From Anthoceros angustus (lineage: Eukaryota; Streptophyta; Anthocerotopsida; Anthocerotales; Anthocerotaceae): a stretch of 64,000 nt of DNA. Shown in pieces: positions 24,523 through 34,654 of the stretch. The stretch's first letter is position 1. Every line of letters begins with the position of its first letter. Made by a program: the position numbers and the translations under genes. The stretch lies in NCBI GenBank assembly GCA_010909165.1, contig MU008156.1, forward strand, positions 973,768-1,037,767, read 5' to 3'. Under the pieces are notes generated by a model. That model saw only the letters and a program-made list of their open reading frames with translations, had not been told where the DNA came from and searched no databases.

Positions 24523-26079
24523 ATGGCGCGCTCCTCCGGCACGGCCCTGGGCCTGCTCCTTGCCTCCCTGGCCGCCTCCCTGTGCGCAGTCGCCGCCCTC
24601 GACCTCGCGCCCAGCTACGGCCGCCTCACCGTCAACAATGCCGGGGGCCAGGTCGTGGTCTGGGACGGCTACCCCGAGTCCGCGGGATTCAACCTCGCCG
24701 CCTGGGAGCTCACTTTGAACGAGAACAGCATCAACTTCCCCGGCCACCAGGACACCGACTCCATTGCGTACGTGGTGGAAGGTGCGGTGCCTGGCTCGCC
24801 GATTCCGCTTCCGGGGCTTGCCGGTTCCGCAATTCTGGCAGTCGTGTGAGCGGGGGATGTGGGTTGTTGTGTGGCTGCAGGTCAGGCTAAGTACGGGCTC
24901 GTGATCGCCACCGGGAAGCGGGTGGACACGCAGACCGTGAAGGCCGGGGATGTCATCCTGGTGCCCAAGGAGGCCTCCTTCTGGTTCTACAATGACGGCA
25001 AGGGCCCGTTCAAGGTGTGGGGAGGAGGGGATACCTCCAAGAGCCTCAAGCCCGGCCACATTCTGGTGCGCAGTCGCGTCCATTGCGTCGTGCATTTTTG
25101 TCGTGCTTGGGCTCCTCTCCCGCTGCTCCCGCGTTGCGCTGAAACACGTGCCTGTTCTTGCGCAGAGGATTGATCATGTGGGCGCCGGGAGCCTGCTCCA
25201 CGCCTTCTCCAAAGACGTGCTGGCCGCCGGCTTTAACGTGCCTGACGAAATCGCGCTGAGCAAGATTGTGCGCTCGCAGCACGAGATCAGCCTGGCCAAG
25301 CTGGACAGCCCTCTGGACCTCTCCAGCCTGCCCTCCGTCCAGGGCGGTGACCACGTCGAGAAGTGGCCGGGGCAGGTGGTGTTCCCCCTGCTCAGCGAGC
25401 CCCCCCACTTCAGCATCCAGGGCGGAGGTGCTCTCTACAACCTGGTGACGACGTACGGCGAGTACCCCGAGCTCAAGGCTGTGCACCTCGGCATCGAGTA
25501 CGGAGTGCAGGAGCCGGTGAGTGTCTCTCGATTCTGTAAGCCGGCAAGGATGGAATGATGGAGTGTGGCTTCCCTGCGCTCACACCACACTCTTCGATAT
25601 GGCTATGGCAGGGTTCCGTGCAGGGTCCGTTGTGGGCGCCCAACAACCACATGCTCTACTACTTCACGAAGGGAAGCGCGCGCTACCAGATCGTGTCTCC
25701 GGTTCTGAGCGAGCTCCTGGTGGACACTGAGGTGCACCCCGGGCAGGTTGTGGCCATCCCGGCGCAGTACCCCTTCGTCATCATCGCAGGCTCCGAGGGT
25801 GTGGAGTTTTTCACCTTCGCCGATGTCGACACGTGAGTCTCTTCCGCCACAGCCTTCGTGCATTCGAAACAGGTTGGATTGGATGGAATGCTGACAGCTT
25901 CTCCGCTTTGTCCGTGCAGCCCCACCGGCAGCAGCCTGTACGCCGCCTTCCTGGATTTCCCCAAGGAAATCGTGGCTGCTGCATTCAACGTCCCTGTGGA
26001 CGAGGTCTCCTCCTTCGTTGGCAAGCGCGACCACAACATCATCCTCCCTGCTTCCAAGATCATCAAGTCCGTTGTGTAG
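24523..26079 (+). CDS. 11S-globulin-like secreted bicupin, copy 1
   Basis: Exons are 24523-24781, 24881-25065, 25166-25516, 25612-25832 and 25920-26079, giving 391 residues. A signal peptide (LGLLLASLAASLCAVAA) precedes LDLAPSYGRLTV. Cupin 1 contains NFPGHQDTDSIAYVVEG and VKAGDVILVPKEASFWFYND. Cupin 2 contains APNNHMLYYFTKGSARYQ and HPGQVVAIPAQYPFV, then GSEGVEFFTFAD, the pattern of legumin/11S globulins. Both halves end in a related helical motif (KDVLAAGFNV and KEIVAAAFNV). Unlike seed 11S globulins it lacks the Asn-Gly processing site and the acidic variable region, and the mature chain has no cysteine. A storage or extracellular role is inferred only. Four introns fall at positions shared with the two paralogs. 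Confidence 0.88.
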
Positions 26080-26100
26080 GTTCTAGGATCGTAGCCCGCC

Positions 26101-26340
26101 GGGTCTTTGCATCCTAGGTCGGATGCAGCGATTGGTGACACTTGTCTCACACCATCCTGCTGAAGTGCGGAGTCGCAACTGGGATTGAGCCTACTGGCTT
26201 GGCTTACAGAGCTGTCTTCTACTAGCGTGTCTGTTTGGGTCTTTGCATCCTAGGCCGGATGCAGCGATTGGTGATATACGAGATCTCACCAACCTGCTGA
26301 AGTGCGGAGTCGCAACTGGGATGAAGCCTACTGTAGTCTT
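26101..26340 (+). promoter_or_regulatory. 3' UTR: tandem pair of a three-hairpin RNA element
   Basis: Two direct repeats 136 bp apart lie just after the bicupin 1 stop. Each carries hairpin A (GCATCC-loop-GGATGC at 26109-26126 and 26245-26262), a middle stem (TGGTG/CACCA at 26133-26154; TTGGTGA/TCACCAA at 26268-26292), and hairpin B (TGCG-GAGT-CGCA at 26166-26177 and 26303-26314). The same layout occurs after bicupin 2. It is presumably transcribed. Its function is unknown. Confidence 0.7.
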
Positions 26341-26655
26341 GGCTCTCCGGAGCCGTAGTAACTACTACTTGTGTGTCTGTACAAACTGCTTTTATATGTG
26401 TGTAAGCTTCGAGCACTCATCTTTCTCTCCAGATGAAGATGGAGGAAGCCGAATATGTTTACTTCTAGCATTTGTCTCCCATTCCATTCTCGATTTGCGC
26501 GGATCCTTTTCTGCACTTCCTTGGCCATCCCTCCCACAGTTTTCCCTGGTGGCCGGAAGCGAAGAACAGTAGAAACGCAGTCTAACTGCTGTGGTGGAAG
26601 CCAGATAACTGGGATTCGAAGCAGCCTTGTGCTGGCACAACCAAACTAAAGCACC

Positions 26656-26880
26656 CTTGGTGAACTAGCTAGGCCAGAAGGTTGCTGCAATTTTGCCAAT
26701 CGCTGCAGCCGAGAGTTTGAGCAAACGTCCTGGGAGTTTGCTTCAATCCCCTTGGTGAGGTGGGTGAGCCAGGAGTTTGCTGCAGTCTTCTCATAGCCGG
26801 GAGTTTGAGCAGAAGTCCCGGGAGGTTGCTCCAACGTTCTTGTGGAGGTGGGTGAGCCAGGAGTTTGGTGCACCTGGCCA
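26656..26880. repeat. ~90-bp degenerate tandem repeat, about 2.3 units
   Basis: Units share GTGAGCCAGGAGTTTGCTGC and a following GAGTTTGAGCA...GTCC segment. Two nearly complete units and a partial third are visible. Confidence 0.7.
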
Positions 26881-27429
26881 GCCTTCTTCTTGAAGGATGA
26901 CATCACGCAAGTGCTGGATTCGATATCCCAGTGTACCGATAAGCAAACCAGAGCAAGAAAAGTGGTAAGATCCCATCCCAGTATTATTCCACCCGACTTA
27001 ATTTTAGAGTTGCTTGGACACATTCGGTAGTTTGTCGATCAGGCAGTACAACGAGCACCTGTGTCTGTTGGCTATGGCCTGACCAAGGCTACTTCGATCA
27101 AGCAGCAATACCCGATCTTAGATTAGGGTATTACATATGTACTGGACCTCAACCTGCATGCTCTGTCCGTTTCTGCCATCTCTTTGTCGAGCTGTTGAGT
27201 TCTGTGCTGCAAAACCCTTGACTTGGTCCTTTTTATTGCAGAGTTGGTGTGTTCTATTTTCTATTGGGGAGTTGTGTGCGTGAAACCACTTTTTATTGAA
27301 TTGAATTGAATGACAGATAACACCGTTTGTGAAGGGTCCTGGCCAGATACCAGAATATGCGTACGTTGTGCAATCAAATATGTACATGTACGTATGATGG
27401 ACAAAATGGTTAAATGGGTAGGTGAGGGC

Positions 27430-27460
27430 CTACTCTCTCTCACGTGATGTGAGAGAGTAG
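27430..27460. repeat. Inverted repeat flanking a G-box core
   Basis: Arms CTACTCTCTC(TC)AC and GTGAGAGAGTAG flank a centre that contains CACGTG at 27441-27446. It lies about 700 bp upstream of bicupin 2, so it could be a bZIP/bHLH site or a foldback. No direct evidence decides. Confidence 0.6.
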
Positions 27461-28050
27461 CTGCAATAATGCTCAGAAAGCTCGATCACCTGGAAGGGAC
27501 TCTGGCACTGCTTATTAAAATGATACATAAGTGTACGTTTCACATCACAAGAAATGCGCGACTCCGGGTCCCTACGCTCCCAGGGACTGCCACAGCGCTG
27601 CTGGCCTGGCACCTGTGCATGTCCGTTTATGTAGACCTTTACTATCATCATTTTATATTCCCCCGGTAAACTTATTTCCGATGTAGGTAGTACGTACTAT
27701 GCATATGGCCCGCCCGCATGACTGGCTGCAGGACTGCTGACGCCAGAGCATCTCCACGAGGGAAGCGGCTTGACCGGTCCAGCGCACAAGGCAACGAGGC
27801 GGGGCCATGGCGGAGGGGGGCCTTCCCTGCAGCAGCGCCTCGTGCTGCCGTTGTTTTTTTTCGCAGCTGCAATTTGATGCTCCGTAAATGCTTGCAACTG
27901 TTCCGTCTGCATCTGCACTTGGCCCCGACAAGCGTCCAGGAGCATCGCACTCGGGGCCCGGCTTATTGCGGGATGGATTACACCAGCGCTTGATTGGCGC
28001 TCGCTGAATAACCGCATCCGGAGCTCCCCGCGCACTACGGGCCAGTGCGG

Positions 28051-28167
28051 AGTATAAGAAGACGTCACAGGAGGCAAGCATTTCAGGCACAAGTTTCTTC
28101 CTCATCCCGTCCTCTCCAGCTCCAGGTCCCGTTCTGGTGTTTCGGCCTGTCTCGGACAGCAGCAGCT
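28051..28167 (+). promoter_or_regulatory. Core promoter of bicupin 2: TATA box plus GACGTCAC
   Basis: TATAAGAA at 28053-28060 is directly followed by GACGTCAC (28061-28068), the same arrangement as bicupin 1, with similar GCCAG-GCGG-type sequence just upstream. The ATG is at 28168. Confidence 0.7.
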
Positions 28168-30019
28168 ATGGCTGGCTTTGATTCTATTCTGGTTGCCGCC
28201 TGCCTGGCCGTCATGGCTGCCTCCGCGCTTGCTCTGGACCTGTCTCCCAGCTACGGCCGCCTCACCGTCCACAATGCTGGTGGCCAGGTCGTCGTGTGGG
28301 ACGGCTATCCCGAGTCCGCGGGGTTCAATCTTGCCGCCTGGGAGCTCACTTTGAATGAGAACAGCATCAATTTCCCCGGCCACCAGGACACCGACACCGT
28401 TGCCTACGTTGTGGAAGGTGCGAGTCGGCTCGATGTGGCTGTTGCAATTGCGCGGTCTTGTGCCGCAGTGTGTTTTCTTGTATCCGCGTTCAATGGTCTG
28501 GGATGCATGTTTGCGGCTAGAGAACGGGGGATTGTAGAGTGGGAGGGTGTTGATGCAACTGCCGCGCTTCTTGATGCAATGGCTAGACTCGGTGCCTTTC
28601 CTAGCGTTAAGATCTTGCATGCAATGGCTATTCTGTTCCCTCGCATGATCTAGGATCGTTCATGCAATGGCTGGTGTCTTCCCTCGCTTTAGGATCGCCT
28701 GGTCTCATTGCATGTGTTTCTTGCTCACAGGTCAGGCCAAATACGGTCTGGTCATTGCCACCGGCAAGAGAGTTGAGACCAAGACGATCAAGGCCGGTGA
28801 CGTGATTCTCGTCCCCAAGGAAGCAACCTTCTGGTTTTACAACGATGGAACGGGCACGTTCAAGGTCTGGGGAGGCGGTGACACTACCAACAGCCTCAAG
28901 AAGGGCCACATCTTGGTAATTACGCTGCTGCACTGCCTTTGCACCTCTTCTGCAAGCGCACATTTGGCCAGGTGCAAAGATTTATGCAATGTTCCAGACA
29001 TCTTGAAGCTTCCAGGCTAACATTGAGTCATTCTCTCCTTGTCGACGCTGCAGCGAATTGACTCCGTCGGCGCCGGTAGCCTCCTCCACGGCTTCACCAC
29101 GGATGTCTTGGCAGCTGGCTTCAACGTTGACGAGGCCACCATCACCAAGATTGTAAACGCGCAGCACCAGATCAGCCTGGTCAAGTTGGATGCACCTCTG
29201 GACCTTTCTGGCCCGGCTCCCGTTCGTGGGGGAGACCACGTCGAGACCTGGCCTGGACAGGTCGTGTTCCCGCTCTTGAGCGAGGCCCCTCATTTCTCCA
29301 TCGGCGGTGGTGGTGCTCTGTACAACTTGGTGACATCCTACGGCGAGTACCCCGAATTGAAGGCTGTCAGCCTCGGCGTTGAGTATGGAGTGCAGGAACC
29401 TGTAAGTCTATCTTCCTCGCAGCTTGCTCCTTTTTCCTCCTCGACACTTCATGAATTACATCATCGGCTTCTCTCCCACTGGAAAATTAGCCTGACTCGG
29501 ACTGGTGTTCGCGTCGTTTGTCTGCAGGGATCCTTCCTTGGTCCTCTCTGGGCGCCCAACAACCACATGCTGTACTACTTCACCAAGGGAACAGCGCGCT
29601 ACCAAATCGTCTCCCCAGTTACCTCTGAGCTCTTGGTAGACACCGCGGTGTTCCCAGGACAGGTTGTTGCCATTCCGGCACAGTACCCCTTCGTCGTCGT
29701 GGCAGGATCCGAGGGAGTCGAATACTTCACATTTGCCGACAACGATACGTAAGCGTCGTCTAATCTTTACTCTTGTCCTTTTCGGTCGTCACCCAAACGC
29801 TTTGGTATTTTTGGCCTTGACTCAAGTACTTCGATGTCGTCAATGCTTGTGCGCAGGCCCACCGGCAGCAGCTTGTACGCTGAATTCCTGGACTTCCCCA
29901 AGGAGCTTGTGGCTGCTGCCTTCAACATCCCTGTGGACCAGGTGTCCACCTTCGTGGGCAAGCGTGACCACAACATCATCTTCCCTGCGTCCAACAACAA
30001 CATCCTATCCGTTGTTTAG
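28168..30019 (+). CDS. 11S-globulin-like secreted bicupin, copy 2
   Basis: Exons are 28168-28417, 28731-28915, 29054-29401, 29528-29748 and 29857-30019, giving 388 residues. It is the closest paralog of copy 1 and keeps the same intron positions and phases. A signal peptide (SILVAACLAVMAASALA) precedes LDLSPSYGRLTV. Cupin 1 contains NFPGHQDTDTVAYVVEG. Cupin 2 contains APNNHMLYYFTKGTARYQ and FPGQVVAIPAQYPFV. The mature chain has no cysteine and no legumin-type Asn-Gly cleavage site. Intron 1 is expanded to 313 bp and carries three copies of a ~44-bp repeat. Probable secreted or vacuolar bicupin, perhaps a spore or seed-type reserve; this is inference from the family. Confidence 0.88.
28573..28705. 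repeat. Three ~44-bp repeats inside intron 1 of bicupin 2
   Basis: Three units, starting near 28573, 28617 and 28661, share ATGCAATGGCT then TTCCCTCGC...GGATC. They account for most of the extra length of this intron compared with its ~100-bp counterpart in bicupin 1. Confidence 0.75.
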
Positions 30020-30044
30020 GTTCCTTGTTGCAAAGTGGGGAAAG

Positions 30045-30125
30045 GTTTGACATCCTAGGTCGGATGCAGCGAGTAGCAGCTCTGACCTGCTGCTACAATC
30101 TGCTGAAGTGCGGAGTCGCAACTGG
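30045..30125 (+). promoter_or_regulatory. 3' UTR: single three-hairpin RNA element of bicupin 2
   Basis: Hairpin A is CATCC-TAGGTC-GGATG (30051-30066). The middle stem is GTAGCAGC/GCTGCTAC (30073-30080 with 30089-30096). Hairpin B is TGCG-GAGT-CGCA (30109-30120). Hairpins A and B are nearly identical to those after bicupin 1. The middle stem has a wholly different sequence but keeps perfect pairing. Confidence 0.7.
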
Positions 30126-30794
30126 TGATGCCTACCTAGTGGATTGCTGGATGCAGATGTGTTGTAGAAAGATACAGGCGCATAAACGCTCCCGGGCCCG
30201 GCTAGAATAAACCCCGGGACGCTGGTTCGCTAGCCCTGTTTGGGCCTTTTGTAAAAAGTGAAATCTTATCGGAGACACCTTAAATATCAATATCGTTTGC
30301 ATTCCCATACATACATACTTACATATCTACATATGAGTCACACTGGGCCCGGTGCCCGTGCCCGTGCCCATGCTGGTCCCGCACTGCCGCCGCCGCAGTC
30401 GCCGAAGTCTATACTCTCTCCGGACAGTGCGTCCTGACTCGTGTGTCGTTTTATTTCTTGTGAGAGCCGGTGGTTGTGCCCTGGTAGCGCAGTGTGTACT
30501 AATTGTAGCAAATCGGACCCGCACTCTCCCACGCCTACTTACGGCCCTGCAGGCCGGAGCTGCCGGGCTACCTACAGTGGTGTTGGGCTGAGGGTTTTCA
30601 GGGTTTGACGGATCGAAGATGTTGTGTCTCTGTCCTTCATTCTTCCCCACTGTGCAGATTCATGCCATCGATGATACTGTCCTGAATGAGTGGAGTTCTC
30701 TCTGTCCTCAGTAGGTGGAAGGATTGAGGTCGCACAGCCAAAGAAGTACATCAAGTATGTTCCCAATTTCAAGCTTTAGCTCGTTGGGAGGAGC
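30126..30794. other. Intergenic region after bicupin 2
   Basis: About 670 bp holding the rest of the bicupin 2 3' UTR, an AT-rich stretch with TACATA-type repeats (about 30307-30335), and a GC-rich part. No gene was recognised. Confidence 0.5.
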
Positions 30795-30829
30795 TTGGCG
30801 ATGACGGCTCTAGCAGCGCAGCAGGCACT

Positions 30830-31457
30830 GTGGTGCACACTACTACTGTGGTGTGTCAGACATGGCCAGAGGAAGCGGTGGAAGCAGTGCTGCTTCGGTT
30901 ACCGGCGGCAGCGCAGGCCCGCTGCCGAGCTGTGTGCAAGGCGTGGCTTGCAATTCTCACCAATCCAGAGCTCCTCCGGCGGAGCTTTCTCCAGTCACTT
31001 TCGCACACGACGCCGCCTCCCCTGTGTACCATTGCGCATGGTTGTGAGATGGAGCGATGAACACTGCCCATGTATAAGGCCTTGAAAGTGGAGCTGTCTT
31101 ATTTGCCATAGTTGTTCCATTCTATTCATGTGGAACTTCACAAGTGTTCAATGTATGGTTTCTTGTGCATTAGCCGTCGCCTAAACGAGGGATTGCAGTT
31201 TTGTGTGTTCAATCCAGTGAACCAGAGCTTCAAAATTTTGCCCATGCTTGAGAAGCTTTGGAACTAATATAGAGAGGGATCTTGCGTGCAGGATGGGATT
31301 TGCTGCAAGAGAAATGGCCGACTGGTTGTCACACTGCAGCAGAGTGGCGCCGGACTACTTCCAAGTGGATCCCCTCAAGGAATCGCCGGACCAGGTGATC
31401 TCATGTCGTGAAATCTATAAGAACGTCGTGATTAAGCATCCTGAGCTTAGATCTTAG
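30830..31457 (+). pseudogene. F-box protein fragment
   Basis: An F-box-like stretch is visible on the + strand: WPEEAVEAVLLRLPAAAQAR, then RAVCKAWLAILTNPELLRRS (about 30866-30990), the SKP1-binding motif of plant F-box proteins. Some 200 bp downstream, in another frame, a segment around 31175-31250 (GLQFCVFNPVNQSFKILPML) resembles the NP..K.LP motif of F-box-associated domains. The open frame after that ends at 31457, where a repeat array begins. No full-length kelch or LRR domain is present, so the gene appears truncated and possibly split by an insertion. A short intron between the two parts cannot be excluded. Confidence 0.55.
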
Positions 31458-31461
31458 ATTG

Positions 31462-31850
31462 CTACTTAGATGGGGTGCCTAAAGGGAGTGGATGCCCTTG
31501 CTGCAAGTAGCCTAAGCACATGGTACAAGTTGTTAAGTACCAAGTCCCAAGCATCCTGAGCTTAGATCGGTACTTAGATGGGGTGCCTAAAGGGAGTGGA
31601 TGCCCTTGGTGCAAGTAGTTTAGGCACACCATGATACAAGTTGTTAAGTACCAAGTCCCATGACGGAAATCCATCTATAGTGGACTTAAATAAAATTCTT
31701 CTTAAAGATGGGGTGGCTAAAGGGAGTGGATGCCCTCGGTGCAAGTAGCTTAGGCACACCATGGTACAAGTTGTTAAGTACCAAGTCCCATGACGGAAAT
31801 CCATCCTTAGTGCACTTAAATAAAATTCTTCCTTCTTCTTCTTCTTCATG
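31462..31850. repeat. Three direct repeats, each containing a foldback
   Basis: Three units start near 31469, 31577 and 31708. Each begins GATGGGGTGCCTAAAGGGAG and continues to ACAAGTTGTTAAGTACCAAG. Units 2 and 3 also share the following AAATCCAT...TTAAATAAAATTCTTC. Within unit 2 the arms GTGCCTAAA (31583-31591) and TTTAGGCAC (31619-31627) pair perfectly, with AGGG/CCCT inside. Confidence 0.8.
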
Positions 31851-33122
31851 TGCGACCAGAGGCTCCGTATTGACTCGATTGATAGAGAATGTAGAGAAGT
31901 TTCTTGACTTCATGTGCTGAGGAGGGCTCGTGTTGACCTCGGTTGATAAGAAATTTGGTACATGAAAGTTTCTTCGATTGCCAACTAGTAGCTGACCCTT
32001 GCAAGAGTACACAGTAGGCCGCTATAGACTTCCCAGAATCCACATCCCCTGCCCAGTCTGCATCACAGAAATAGGAGAGAGTGCTACTACCAATCTGGGA
32101 GTATTTCATGAACATGCCTTGAGTCCCCTGCAAGTAACGCAAAATGCGTTCCATTGCCACCCAGTGTTTCTGACCAGAGTTAGCTAAGAAATCGGAGACC
32201 AACTAGCCAAGTATAAAAGGCTACCGACAGCCTCCCCATAAGGTATGGATGACATAGCCACCCATTCAGAATCAGTAGTGGGGCTATCTTTTATTGATAA
32301 CTTATTACCAATAGAAACGGGTGTAGAAACAGGGTTGATATCTTACAAGCTAAACTTCGTTAACAGCCGACGATCGTTTAAAGGTCCATTGAGGAAAGCT
32401 ATTTTGACGTCCATCTGGTGCACGATCAAGTTACTGTATGTTTAACGGCATAGTACAAGAGTATGCACATGGAGGAGGGCTTCACCACGGGACTGAAAGT
32501 TTCATTGTAGTCTAATCCTTGCACCTAAGTATAACCACGCGCCACTAACTTGGCCTTATAAGGAGCCACAAAACCATCAGGATTGAGCTTCAGCTTAAAA
32601 ACCCACTTCGAGGTAATAGCTTTCCAGTCTACTTGTAGTGAGACTAATTCCCAAGTTTTGTTGTTGATGAGATTGTAGTATTCCGAATCATTGACTTTAT
32701 GGCATTCTGCCTTTTGTGGGCCAGATAATGCTTCCTTGTAAGTGGCTGGTGTGTCAGGAGTATCAAGGACTGATAAGGCTACAGCATGAGCAAAAACTGT
32801 CAAACTAGCATGTGGAGCATCAGAGGGCTATGACCTAAACACAAGTTAGAGTATCACCAGGAGAATAAGGTGGATGCAGCCACTCAGAGTGAGAACGATG
32901 CTCTCTGGCTAACCTACGCAAAGGCCGAGTCATAGGATCTTCCTCCGTGATAGCATCAGCAAGGTTTGGTTGTTCCGGGAGGTCTAGTAAGTGTTTACTC
33001 AGGGTCGAATACGATGTTTGCCATTGGTGCATCCGAGCATCTAGCTGTATAGTCTGTGCAGACCTAATACGGGGTGCGGACATGCTACCAAATGGCTGGA
33101 TGCGCTCCGGCTCTGATACCAT
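31846..33122 (-). mobile_element. Decayed Ty1/copia retrotransposon remnant
   Basis: The minus strand shows copia polymerase fragments in the expected order. The start of the reverse transcriptase lies at 32525-32803, containing NNKTWELV and KWVFKLKLNPDGFVAPYKAK. A further part runs near 32380-32520. RNase H-type sequence (YFCDADWAGDVDSGKS, then TSWQSKK) lies at 31900-32200. The middle of the reverse transcriptase, where the catalytic YVDD should be, is missing, and stops and frame changes are frequent. I could not identify LTRs or a primer-binding site. This copy cannot encode an active enzyme. Confidence 0.85.
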
Positions 33123-34129
33123 AATGACTTATTTGCATTGCATCATCAGGTAGCATGGGAAAGCGGAGCACATGTGGAGAGCAGACGAGGTCACCTCACA
33201 TTTTTGGTTGAGTTGTGAAGGAAGTTAGTAGGAATGGAACTTGTCAAAAGTATCTTGTGACACTTTTTCAGCTTTGTAGTTTTTCAGCTTGACAGTTTTA
33301 CAACTTAACATGTATTGTTACACGGCAATACTTCCTCAGCACTTGTAGGAGGGAAGGACAAGTAGGATGATAGGAGGAGGAAACTGGGTTCCAGAATACA
33401 GGCAACTACTGTGAGATGATAAACATTTGACAGTCGACGGCACCTCACAATTGTGAGATGCCACATTTTCTGGCCCAAGCATGAACTAATCAGATGCCAT
33501 GAACCAGCAGCAATAAAAGCTTTTAGAAAGAGTTCGTCTCTACAGGTTGGATTTCGGCAAGTACCTCCAAAAGCTGAATGTGGTTGCCAGGCAGGAGGGT
33601 ACGCAATAGGAGCATATGGCTATTTTTATAGGAATTTAATAGTAAAAATAATAAAAATTAGTTCACACGTTTTTATGAAGAAAATAGGATGGAGGTTATG
33701 GGGTTAATACCTATGGTTTCAAAGATGTCGTATCCTAAAGATTTAAAGCTGATATGTAAAAGCTCAAAGATAGGTTCTCTATGATTAAGGCTGCTTTGTC
33801 AAAACTAAGGCCTAAAGACAAAGTTTGTATGGCTTAAAGCTCATTGGTAGAGACTTGACTAGGCCCTCATATACAGTGTTTAAGGTTTAATGTTGAATTA
33901 GAGATGAAGTTTCTAAGAGTAGCATCAAATTTCTAGGATTTTATAACTTGTTAGTAGAAGGTGTAAGATAGGCTACGGCAAAGTTTCTGACTCTCATTGT
34001 TTAGGGCTTGAGTGAGCCAGGAATAAATATTTCAATTGTTAGTAGAAGGTGTAAGATAGGCCCCAACCCCTTAATACACCCTTCACTTGCCGGAAGAATG
34101 ACCCATAATCAGCTAAAAAGTCTCGGATC
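33123..34129. other. AT-rich, repeat-derived intergenic sequence
   Basis: No gene was recognised. A short direct repeat, TTAGTAGAAGGTGTAAGATA, occurs near 33950 and again near 34039. The stretch is probably decayed transposon sequence flanking the copia remnant. Confidence 0.5.
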
Positions 34130-34654
34130 TTGAATCCGCTCTCAAGAAAAGCCATGGCTCAAAATGAGGCTCAAGCGGCTCATTTCGGCCTTATGTGGTT
34201 AACACGATCTCAAAGTCTCAATTCCAAATCCCAGGAAGGTATATGGGGTTGGTTATCTCGACGAGTGTTGGGATTCCTGTGCCTCGCATCGAAACGCGTG
34301 CTACACACCTACACTCTGGAGCTGGTAGAAGCAAATCTAATTTATTAAAGGTTGTTCGGGAAGAGCGAACAAAATGAAAAGAAGTCCCAGCACGTAAGAT
34401 AAGTAGGTAGCTATAGCTCTGGCTGCTTATCATTGGAGGAGCGTGATGGGATAGCGCTGCAATCGCCAGTTGCGCCGGATGGTTGGTGGGGACGGCATCG
34501 TGGAGCTGCGCCAGTTTCGCCGCAACGGCACGTCGTGCGCACCGAACAGCGTGCCGTTTTCCCTCTCGCCCCGTATATAATCCTAATCCGTCCCTCACAG
34601 AACGTCGCTCCAGGTTCCTCCTAGTCCTCGAATCTTCCTTCTCTAACAGCGGCC
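34130..34654 (+). promoter_or_regulatory. Upstream region of bicupin 3
   Basis: TATATAA at 34574-34580 lies about 80 bp before the ATG. The GACGTCAC element of copies 1 and 2 is absent; only a weak ACGT core (GAACGTCG, about 34601-34608) is present. Confidence 0.5.

Larger units (their letters stand above)
26341..28050. other. Gene-free region between bicupins 1 and 2
   Basis: No gene was recognised. It contains a degenerate ~90-bp tandem repeat (26656-26880) and an inverted repeat around a CACGTG core (27430-27460). The last few hundred bases are the upstream region of bicupin 2. Confidence 0.6.
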
